Of a stretch of DNA of 44,356 bases, positions 26,173 to 33,918 are shown piece after piece. Every line of letters starts with the position of its first letter. Position 1 is the first letter of the stretch. This stretch comes from a bacterium. GTDB lineage: Bacteria > DRYD01. The notes beneath the pieces were generated by a model. It was not told where the DNA came from. It did no database searches and was given only the letters and a program-made list of their open reading frames with translations. The stretch spans positions 1 through 44,356 of the forward strand of contig JAUQQQ010000008.1 in NCBI GenBank assembly GCA_030549815.1, given 5' to 3'. A program made the position numbers and the translations under genes.

Positions 26173-26577
26173 ATGAGTAAGGCAATAGAAATACTTGAAA
26201 AAAATAAGATAAAACCCTCGTTTATTAGGATAAAAATTTTGGAGTATCTTATGAATACTAAAACTCATCCTACTGCTCACGAAATATATGAACAACTAAA
26301 AAAGGAAATACCAACACTGTCAAAAACATCTGTATATCTTAATCTAAACCTTTTTCTTAAAAAAAAGATAATCGTGGATTTAAAAACAAAAGAAGAACAA
26401 AGGTTTGATTTTATCCAATATGAACACATTAATTTCTATTGTAGGATTTGTAAAAAAGTTTTTGATTTACCTATTGTTAATTACATAAAGGAAAATGATA
26501 TAAAAGTTGATGAGTTTATGGTAGAAAAAATAAATATTTACCTTGAGGGAGTTTGTAAGGACTGTGGAAAACCTTAA
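26173..26577 (+). CDS. Fur-family metal-dependent transcriptional repressor
   Basis: A ~134-residue Fur/PerR/Zur protein. The winged helix contains KPSFIRIKILEYLMNTKTHP, TAHEIYEQLKKEIPTLSKTS and VYLNLNLFLKKK. The C-terminal dimerisation part has the HxxFYCxxC motif (HINFYCRICKK) and a second CxxC (GVCKDCGK), which form the structural zinc site. Which metal or peroxide it senses cannot be read. The start is ATG 26173 or the in-frame GTG 26164 directly after the previous stop. It lies in the operon led by a zinc/manganese-type permease, so autoregulation of that operon in response to metal is a reasonable inference. Confidence 0.9.
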   Translation: MSKAIEILEKNKIKPSFIRIKILEYLMNTKTHPTAHEIYEQLKKEIPTLSKTSVYLNLNLFLKKKIIVDLKTKEEQRFDFIQYEHINFYCRICKKVFDLPIVNYIKENDIKVDEFMVEKINIYLEGVCKDCGKP

Positions 26578-26950
26578 AACAGAATATGAAATAGACCTTA
26601 CTATACCTGCCAAAAAAAATTTAGTGATAATACCTCGCTTGGTGGTAGCAGGATTGTTATCTGAACAAAAAATAACAGTAGAAGAACTTGAAAATATTAA
26701 ACTAATTATCTCTGAAGCTGTAAATTTGCTTTTTAATAGCGAGGGTAAGATAAATATGAAAATATCTTTGCTAAAGGAAAATGACAAAAATGTCCTAAAA
26801 GTGATTATTTCTACCAATTTAACGAAAGAGATACTTGAAAACTTATCTAAAAGCGGTTTAACTATTCATATTTTGAATTACCTGTGCTCAAAATTTAATG
26901 TTCATCAGAAACAGAAAGAAATAGAAATTTTTATAGAAAAAGAAATTTAA
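26564..26950 (+). CDS. Anti-sigma-like (RsbW/SpoIIAB-type) HATPase protein
   Basis: A small protein of about 128 residues with an N-terminal pattern typical of anti-sigma-factor serine kinases: LTIPAKKNLVIIPRLVVAGLL, then ITVEELENIKLIISEAVNLLF, which matches the N-box region (E..A..N). The rest is short, and G-box motifs are weak, with KSGLTIHILNYL near the end, so ATP binding is uncertain. I choose GTG 26564, preceded by AAGGA; an in-frame TTG at 26543 would overlap the Fur gene further. It could control the SigB/F-like sigma factor encoded at 7911-8675. No STAS-domain antagonist is in the window. Confidence 0.7.
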   Translation: MENLKTEYEIDLTIPAKKNLVIIPRLVVAGLLSEQKITVEELENIKLIISEAVNLLFNSEGKINMKISLLKENDKNVLKVIISTNLTKEILENLSKSGLTIHILNYLCSKFNVHQKQKEIEIFIEKEI

Positions 26951-27077
26951 CTAAGAAACTACAACTTGAGTTTTTCACAGAGTATTGCGGTTTAGTATTT
27001 TTGAAGGATAATACTTGCGTTTTGTCTAACAATTTTAACAGTAATGACAAAACTAAAGTTTCATTTTTTGAGGAATT

Positions 27078-29060
27078 ATGAGTAAGGAACAAAAATTTTA
27101 CAAAGTGCTTCAAGAAGTTTTTATTGGTGCCAATATTGAAGGTAAAGGTGGATTTCTTAATTTGATGAGTATAAAATCAAATTATTATAGCAAGATAGAG
27201 AGATTACTTAAAGCCGATATAGAAAAAGCATTAGAAAAGTATCCCAGTTTTAGGGATGAACTTTTTGACAAGCTTTATTCCTTTTTCAGTAGATATTTTA
27301 CGCAGAGTGGTTCAATCTATTTCAATTCTACTCCATTTCACAGCAATGTCTATGAGAAAGTTTATACCGATGAAAAGGATGTTATTCTATTTTGGAAAAC
27401 TCATATGCTTTACTATGTCAAAACCGACAGGATTTTCAGGAGTTTTCCAGTTGAGTTTGATGGATTAAAATTTTACTTTGATGCTTCGAAAACAGAAATC
27501 AAAAGAGCTAATGAAAAGAGATCACTTATTTTTGAGTTAAATGAAGTTCGTGAAGATGGCACAATTGTTTTTGCTGTTCAATATTCCGAAAAAGGGACAA
27601 AGACAAAAACCGACGAGATATTAAAGGAATTAAAGAAGAAAGGCATTGGGATTAGTGAGGAACAATTGGAGCGTGCTTTTAGAATTTTTGAAAAACAAAG
27701 TGAAGTTGATTTTTTCATAAATAAAAACGCAAAAGCATTCTTACAGGAACAATTTAAGCTATGGATTTATCAGTATTTTTGGGAAGGTGCAAAGGAGTGG
27801 GATGCCGATAGGGTTAATCAACTGCAAATCCTTAAAGATATTGCATTTAAGATAATTGACTTTATTTCTCAGTTTGAGGATGAGCTTGTAAAAATTTGGA
27901 ACAAGCCCAAGTTTGTTAAAAATTCAAACTATGTAATTACTTTGGATAGAATTGCAAATATTAATATAATTGAGAAAATTTTGAAACACAAAAATGTTGA
28001 TGAACAGGTCAAAGAATGGAAGGAACTTGGAATTGTAGATGAAAATTTTAAAACGAGTGATGTTATTGAAACTAATTTAACAGGCAAATATTTATCAAAG
28101 AAATACAAGCATTTACCTATTGATACAAAGTATTTTAAAGATTTAGAACTTGAGATTTTAAGTTTATTTGATGATTTAGATAATGCATTGGATGGCTGGT
28201 TGATAAAAAGTGAGAATTATCAAGCATTAAATACAATTTTACCAAAATTTAAGGAGAAAGTGCAGACAATCTATATTGACCCTCCATTTAATAAAGAACA
28301 GGATGCCGATTATTTTTATTCTGTAAAATACAAAGATTCTACCTGGATTACAATGCTGGAAAATAGATTACAATTAGCAAAGGAATTTATTAAAGACACA
28401 GGAAGCATTTTTGTTAGATGCGATTACAACGGGAATATGTATGTTAGGCTTTTGATGAATCAGATTTTTGGAGAAGAAAATTTTAGAAATGAGATAACTA
28501 TAGCAAAATCTAAAGAATTCTTTAAAACTATGACACATATTAAAAAATTTTCAGAAGAAACAGAAAGTTTGTTTTTATTTTCCAAAACAGAGAATATGCT
28601 TTTCAATCTAATATATAAGGAAAAAGATAAACCTTCTAAATACGAACCTTTCTTGCCAGTGGATGATAAATTATATAGCGATTTCAGGATAATAAATGGG
28701 GAAAAGGTATTTTCTCCTAAAGGTAGAAAGTGGGGAGTAAAACAAGAAGATATTGAAAAATTGATAAATGAAAAAAGGTTAGTTTATGAAAATGGTAAAT
28801 GGTGGCTTATTACATATCAAGAACCGCTTAAAGATGTTTGGATAGATTATCAAGGATATTCAAGAAATTGGGGCTTTAAAACCGAAAACTCCGAAATTCT
28901 TTTAAAACGTGTTATAGAATCTACATCTAATGAAGGTGATTTAGTTATGGATTTCTTCCTTGGTTCTGGCACTACTACTGCAGTAGCACATAAACTTGGT
29001 AGAAAATGGATAGGTATTGAGATGGGAGAGCATTGCTGGCGGATTTTTCAAATACTTTGA
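27078..29060 (+). CDS. Type III-like DNA methyltransferase (Mod), main fragment
   Basis: Beta-class amino-methylase expected to modify adenine in the recognition site. An N-terminal region of ~400 residues of unknown role precedes catalytic motif IV DPPFN (401-405). The putative target-recognition region follows, then SAM motif I DFFLGSGT (625-632) and AHKLGRKWIGIEMGEH. Reading ends soon after GEH with ten out-of-family residues, while the expected C-terminal continuation lies in the +1 frame (next entry). Upstream of the ATG is GAGGAATT. The 127-base gap 26951-27077 separates it from the Fur/anti-sigma run and holds only a weak AGTATT/AATACT inverted repeat. Because both SAM and catalytic motifs survive, partial activity cannot be excluded, but a broken gene is likelier. 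Confidence 0.82.
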   Translation: MSKEQKFYKVLQEVFIGANIEGKGGFLNLMSIKSNYYSKIERLLKADIEKALEKYPSFRDELFDKLYSFFSRYFTQSGSIYFNSTPFHSNVYEKVYTDEKDVILFWKTHMLYYVKTDRIFRSFPVEFDGLKFYFDASKTEIKRANEKRSLIFELNEVREDGTIVFAVQYSEKGTKTKTDEILKELKKKGIGISEEQLERAFRIFEKQSEVDFFINKNAKAFLQEQFKLWIYQYFWEGAKEWDADRVNQLQILKDIAFKIIDFISQFEDELVKIWNKPKFVKNSNYVITLDRIANINIIEKILKHKNVDEQVKEWKELGIVDENFKTSDVIETNLTGKYLSKKYKHLPIDTKYFKDLELEILSLFDDLDNALDGWLIKSENYQALNTILPKFKEKVQTIYIDPPFNKEQDADYFYSVKYKDSTWITMLENRLQLAKEFIKDTGSIFVRCDYNGNMYVRLLMNQIFGEENFRNEITIAKSKEFFKTMTHIKKFSEETESLFLFSKTENMLFNLIYKEKDKPSKYEPFLPVDDKLYSDFRIINGEKVFSPKGRKWGVKQEDIEKLINEKRLVYENGKWWLITYQEPLKDVWIDYQGYSRNWGFKTENSEILLKRVIESTSNEGDLVMDFFLGSGTTTAVAHKLGRKWIGIEMGEHCWRIFQIL

Positions 29061-29391
29061 ACTTGAACAATATGATGAAGCATTGGCTAAATGTAAATAT
29101 GAAGATGGGGATTTATTCACTGTGCCTACCAAAAGTCCTTATCAAGAATACGTATTTTTGAAAGACGAAAAAATGCTTAAAGCATTAGAGATTGATTATG
29201 AGAACAACAAAGTAAAAGTAGATTTATCAAAACTTTATGAAAACATAGATATTGCTGAAACACTGTCAAACCTTCTTGGCAAGTGGATTAAAAAAATAAG
29301 CAAGGATGAAGTAGAGTTTGAGGATGGAACAAAAATCAATACCAAAGATTTGGATTATAAAATTATTAAACCCCTAATTTGGTGGGATTAA
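29017..29391 (+). pseudogene. Frame-shifted C-terminal fragment of the Mod methyltransferase
   Basis: Codons from about 29035 encode AGGFFKYFELEQYDEALAKC, the segment that in related type III Mod proteins continues the same polypeptide after a stretch that follows GEH. Here it is in the +1 frame, and the intermediate ~25-35 residues seem missing. The simplest reading is an out-of-frame deletion near 29033-29036. The fragment continues for about 115 residues to a stop at 29391 and overlaps the AAA gene start region. No good ribosome site precedes it. Sequence-assembly error is an alternative. Confidence 0.72.
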
Positions 29392-29393
29392 TT

Positions 29394-30851
29394 GTGGATA
29401 AAATTTTAGAAGGAATATTGTTATCAACAAAAGTAACGAAGAGTGTTATTGAAACTCGTATTAGACATTCAATTACAGGGAAAAAATATCCTAAGAGAAT
29501 ATTTTATATACTATTGAAAAAATACGCTGATGATTTTTTAACGAATGGATATGAACCAAGAATGATTGGACTTGCTGGGTTGCGTGGAACTGGTAAAACT
29601 ACTCTGATGTGGCAAATAGCAGAATATATTTTTAAAAATAAAGAAATTCCTGTTTATTTCTTTAATGTAGATATTATTAAAACTGCTTCTTATTCTTTAT
29701 TTGAAGTTTTACAAGGATTTCAAAAAATAATTTTAAAGAAGGAATTCAGGAAGTTACAAGAACCAATTGTTTTCTTGTTTGATGAAGTCCATGAGGATGC
29801 AGAATGGGCTAAAACATTAAAGATACTTTATGATGAAGCAAGAACTGCTTTTATTGTATGCACTGGATCATCTGCTTTACTCATACAACAAACTGCTGAT
29901 TTGGCTCGTAGGATGAAAATTGAAAGAGTTTATCCCTTCAAATTTATTGAATTTATCACAGCTAAAAGTTTTTATGAAAGAGAAGAAAAAATTTTTCCAG
30001 AGAGGAACTTATCGAATGAAATTAAAAATGCTTTATTTTTCAGTCCTACTCTAAATGATGCTTATGAAGGAATACAAAAAATTAGTAATAAGATAGAAAA
30101 TTATTTTAATAAGGTTAATAAAGTGTTTTCAGGTTACAAAGGAAATTTGATATCTGAATATATTAAATATCATAATATTCCTTCATTTTTAGAATATAGG
30201 GAAAAATCTGCAATATTTGATTCCATATTAGAACTATTAAAAAGAGTAATTAATGAAGATGTTCCAAAAATTAAAGAAAATGCAGGGGAGAAAAGTGTAG
30301 GAGAAAATGAAAAAATTCTAAAACTTCTTCTTCAGTTAGCTATTTCAGATGAAATTAATCTGGATACTTTATCTCAAAAGACTGGAATTAAAAAAGACGA
30401 AATAGAATTTTTCTTGGACATACTTAATGGATCTGAGGTTGTCAATATTTTCAATCCTTACGGTGGTAAGGAAGCCAGGATATGGAAAAATAAAAAGATA
30501 TTTTTTATGTCTCCTTCCATAAGATTATCTTTATTATCAAGCATTTATGGTGATAGAATAACAAAAGAAATGGAAGGTAAATTATACGAAGATATTGTCG
30601 CTATGTATATAAGAAGAATATTAGACAATAATGTTATGATTTTAACATCAAAAAATATTAAAAAACCAGATTTTGTAATAGAAACAATGGAAAAGCCACT
30701 ATTACTTGAGGTTGGTATTAGTAAAACAACAAGTGATCAATTTTCTAATATCGATTGTAGGTATGGAATTTTAGTAAGCAATGGTATTAAAGAAATAGAA
30801 AAAAATAAGAAATACTTAAAATTACCATTAAAATGGTTCTTATTGATGTGA
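29394..30851 (+). CDS. AAA ATPase (AAA_14-like) with nuclease-like C-terminus, between mod and res
   Basis: A ~485-residue P-loop ATPase: Walker A GLRGTGKT (residues 62-69), Walker B FLFDEVHE (D130, E131) and sensor CTGSSALLIQQTADLARRMK, the pattern of AAA_14/DUF4143-type ATPases. A winged-helix-like region (LDTLSQKTGIKKDEIEFFLD) follows, then a C-terminal domain with PDFVIE and LLLEVGIS, which resembles a PD-(D/E)XK fold with the usual ExK lysine replaced by glycine. GTG 29394 is chosen because GGTGGG precedes it; TTG 29379 is possible. It overlaps res by 19 bases, so it belongs to the R-M operon. An ATPase at this position is not part of standard type III systems. Confidence 0.82.
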   Translation: MDKILEGILLSTKVTKSVIETRIRHSITGKKYPKRIFYILLKKYADDFLTNGYEPRMIGLAGLRGTGKTTLMWQIAEYIFKNKEIPVYFFNVDIIKTASYSLFEVLQGFQKIILKKEFRKLQEPIVFLFDEVHEDAEWAKTLKILYDEARTAFIVCTGSSALLIQQTADLARRMKIERVYPFKFIEFITAKSFYEREEKIFPERNLSNEIKNALFFSPTLNDAYEGIQKISNKIENYFNKVNKVFSGYKGNLISEYIKYHNIPSFLEYREKSAIFDSILELLKRVINEDVPKIKENAGEKSVGENEKILKLLLQLAISDEINLDTLSQKTGIKKDEIEFFLDILNGSEVVNIFNPYGGKEARIWKNKKIFFMSPSIRLSLLSSIYGDRITKEMEGKLYEDIVAMYIRRILDNNVMILTSKNIKKPDFVIETMEKPLLLEVGISKTTSDQFSNIDCRYGILVSNGIKEIEKNKKYLKLPLKWFLLM

Positions 30852-32995
30852 AAACTAGTATGAGTAGGTTGTATCTTCAAAATATCTTAAATGATATTTC
30901 TTTTGAGGATTTGCCGGCAAAGTGGCAAAGATTTGATTTAGGACGATTTTCAAAAGATAAAAATCTTTTTGATTTTCAGCAAAATGCTTTGAAAAATGCT
31001 ATAAAAGCATTGTATCTATATTTCAAAGACAAAAATGCTGACAAGAAAGCTTTATTTGACCATTACAAACTCAATGGACTTGAAGAAAACTTTGATTATG
31101 ACTTAAAGAAAAAACAAGACAGTAAAACAGTTAAGTATCTTCTGGAATATCCTGATGATTACCCTGTTATCAATAACCTGTCTGCGCAGGCAGGCAAAAT
31201 TTCATTTACTCATTTTATCAATCGAATGAGTTTTTGGATGGCTACAGGTGCGGGCAAGACACTAATTATCGTTAAACTAATTGAAATTTTGGGAAAACTC
31301 ATTGCTGAGAAGGAATTACCAACAGGTGATATTCTATTTTTGACTCATCGAGATGACCTTTTAGATCAATTCAAAAATCATGTTGAGGAATTTAATAGTT
31401 TCAACTTTGATGCAAGGATAAATCTTAGAAGTTTGAAAGATTATGAGAGAGTGAAGCGTGAAAATGCTTTGCCATTTCTCAAAAATGAGATAACTGTTTT
31501 TTATTATCGCTCTGATTTGATTTCTGACGAACATAAAGAAAAGATTGTTGATTTTAGGAATTATGATAATGGTGGCAAATGGTATATCCTTTTAGACGAA
31601 GCTCACAAAGGAGATAGAGAAGATAGTAAACGACAGATTTTATACTCTATACTTTCAAGGAACGGGTTTCTGTTTAACTTCTCTGCAACTTTTACTGATC
31701 CAAGGGATTTTGCAACTTGCGCTTTTAACTTCAATCTTTCAAGATTTGTTATAGAAGGATATGGCAAACATATTTATGTATCAAAATCAAATATATCTGC
31801 TTTTAAGGATAAGGATGATTTTTCACCAATTGAAAAACAGAAAATTGTTTTGAAGACCCTTTTACTCTTAGCTTATATAAATAAGCATTTTGAAGAAATT
31901 AGAAAGGTTGATAATTCACTTTACCATCGCCCACTACTTTTAACTTTGGTTAATTCTGTAGATATAGAACAATCCGACTTGGAATTATTTTTTAGGGAAT
32001 TGGAAAAAGTAGCTAAAAACGAAATTAGACAAGATTTATTTGAAGAAGCAAAAAAGGAACTTTTTATGGAATTTAACGAGTATCCAACGTTTGAGTTTGA
32101 GGAAAAAAAACTTGAAGTAGATGCTCATTTGATTTCAAGATTGGAATACAAAGATATTTTGAAATATGTATTTAATACACAAGCTTCGGGGAAGGTCGAA
32201 GTTTTAAGGATCCCTGGGAATAAGCAAGAGTTGATTTTTAAGCTAAGCACGAGTGAAAAACCGTTTGCATTGATAAAAATTGGTGATATATCTAATTGGC
32301 TGAAAGATAAGCTTGAAGGTTACGAGATAAGCGAGAGTTTTGATAATGAAAGCTATTTTAGACAAATTAATCTCGACGATTCTGAGATAAACATTTTGAT
32401 GGGATCTCGATCTTTCTATGAAGGCTGGGATTCTAATAGACCAAACGTGATTTTATTTATAAATATAGGGGTTGGAAGTGATGCCAAAAAATTTGTGCTG
32501 CAATCCATTGGTAGAGGGGTAAGAATAGAGCCACTAAAAAACCAAAGAAAAAGACTACAGAATTTGTTTAATGCTAAAGTTGTAAAAGAGGAAATTTTTG
32601 AGAAAGTTAAAGATCATATTTTGTTTCTCGAGAGCTTGTTTGTTTTTGGAACTAATGCCGAAAACTTGAGGGAAATAATTAAAACATTGAAAGAAGAAAA
32701 ACAAGATAAAAATTTGGGTGATGAATTTATATTAAATCCTGAGGTGCAAAAACATCTTCTTCTGGTGCCTATCTATAAAACTGCTGAGAAAATTTTGGTC
32801 GAAGATAGAGAACCACAAAAATACATCTTAAGCAAAGACGATTTTAATATAACAAAAAATTTTTATGAATACATAGGCGATAAAATCGCTGTAGCTAAAT
32901 ATAATTGTGAAGTAAAGGTTTTGAAGAAAGTAAAAGAAAGTTTTGCAGAAAAAGAACGGTATTATGATTTTAGTGAAAAAAAAATCTCTTTTTGA
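30833..32995 (+). CDS. Type III-like restriction enzyme Res, helicase part (split by frameshift)
   Basis: Superfamily 2 helicase part of a Res subunit: FDFQQNALKNAI (Q-like motif), Walker A ATGAGKT (137-143), LFLTHRDDLLDQF, DEAH box (255-258), NFSATFTDPRDF and motif VI QSIGRGVRIEP (from 557). A 720-residue reading ends at TGA 32993-32995, right after an A9 tract at 32976-32984. The nuclease part continues in the +1 frame; removing one A would join the reading as SEKKSLFEPELI. The start is ATG 30833, or ATG 30860 (MSRLYLQN); neither has a ribosome site, so coupling to the overlapping AAA gene is likely. Confidence 0.86.
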   Translation: MVLIDVKTSMSRLYLQNILNDISFEDLPAKWQRFDLGRFSKDKNLFDFQQNALKNAIKALYLYFKDKNADKKALFDHYKLNGLEENFDYDLKKKQDSKTVKYLLEYPDDYPVINNLSAQAGKISFTHFINRMSFWMATGAGKTLIIVKLIEILGKLIAEKELPTGDILFLTHRDDLLDQFKNHVEEFNSFNFDARINLRSLKDYERVKRENALPFLKNEITVFYYRSDLISDEHKEKIVDFRNYDNGGKWYILLDEAHKGDREDSKRQILYSILSRNGFLFNFSATFTDPRDFATCAFNFNLSRFVIEGYGKHIYVSKSNISAFKDKDDFSPIEKQKIVLKTLLLLAYINKHFEEIRKVDNSLYHRPLLLTLVNSVDIEQSDLELFFRELEKVAKNEIRQDLFEEAKKELFMEFNEYPTFEFEEKKLEVDAHLISRLEYKDILKYVFNTQASGKVEVLRIPGNKQELIFKLSTSEKPFALIKIGDISNWLKDKLEGYEISESFDNESYFRQINLDDSEINILMGSRSFYEGWDSNRPNVILFINIGVGSDAKKFVLQSIGRGVRIEPLKNQRKRLQNLFNAKVVKEEIFEKVKDHILFLESLFVFGTNAENLREIIKTLKEEKQDKNLGDEFILNPEVQKHLLLVPIYKTAEKILVEDREPQKYILSKDDFNITKNFYEYIGDKIAVAKYNCEVKVLKKVKESFAEKERYYDFSEKKISF

Positions 32996-33851
32996 GCCAG
33001 AGTTAATTCTTGGCCGCATTTTTGACTATCTTGGAGTTAAAAGTATGGAGTTTGAAAAATTTAAAGAATTGAAAGATGAAATTGTGCATTTTAGAAACAT
33101 TAGATTTCGATTTAATGATGAAGAAAAATATGAGGAAATCAAAAGAAAGATAGAGGAAATTAGACGCTACCCTGAGAGACATAAAGAGTTAGATGAGAAA
33201 TATGGGAAAATACCAAGAGAAGAATTTGAAAGACAGATGTATTTGTTTACAAATGCAGGAAATTTTGAAATGAAGAACCAGAGAATAAAAATCAAGTATA
33301 TTGCTAATCATTATTATCTACCAGTTATTCTTTCGGAGCAAGAGAAAATTGATTATATTAATCACATAATCAATATCTCTAGTGAAGTGAAATTTATTGA
33401 AGAATTAGAAGAATATCTTAAATATCCCAATAATGTGTTTAAGCACTTTGAATGGTGGATGTTTTCAAAGATTGACCAAACAATGGATGAGGTATTTATT
33501 CCTTATTACAACCCAAAGAAAAATAAAATTGCCAAGTTCAAACCAGATTTTATTTTTTGGATGCAAAAGGATAAACGATACTTGATTTTATTTGTTGATC
33601 CAAAAGGGACAGAGTATGCAGAGGGATATAGAAAGATCGATGGATATTCAAGAATATTTGAAGTTGAGCAAAATGGGAAAAAGCAAAGTAGGGATTTTTT
33701 ATACAACGGATTTGTTATAAATGTAAAGCTATTGCTAAAACCAAAGCGAGGAATTGCAAGTGTTTTAGAAAATTACAAGCAATACTGGTTTGACAACTTT
33801 ACTGATTTTTCTAATAAGGTAAAACAATTCTTTACAGAGAAAATTGAATGA
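32943..33851 (+). pseudogene. Res nuclease part in the +1 frame after the A9 tract
   Basis: This reading supplies the missing C-terminus of Res. From SLFEPELILGRIFDYLG onward it looks like the natural continuation of the helicase. A PD-(D/E)XK endonuclease core is seen as KPDFIFWM (D202 in this reading) and LFVDPKGTEY (D219, K221). A short internal ATG exists at 32943 but no convincing ribosome site. The protein might be made as a fusion through transcriptional slippage on A9, as a separate subunit, or not at all. It ends 67 bases before the DCD-AAA+ gene. Confidence 0.7.
32976..32984 (+). repeat. A9 homopolymer at the res frameshift
   Basis: Nine adenines inside GTG-A9-TCTCTT separate the two res reading frames. 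Eight (or eleven) adenines would make helicase and nuclease one protein of about 1,010 residues. Such tracts are prone to replication and transcription slippage, and also to sequencing error. Confidence 0.85.
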
Positions 33852-33918
33852 TGGTGAATAAGAAAAATTATGTATTAACGGTAATGGTTTGATAAATTTG
33901 AAAAAGTAAGGAGGTAAT

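Noticed and set aside
26970-27030. Intrinsic terminator between the anti-sigma-like gene and mod
   Set aside because: Only a six-pair AT-rich stem (AGTATT/AATACT) with a ten-base loop; no following U tract of note.
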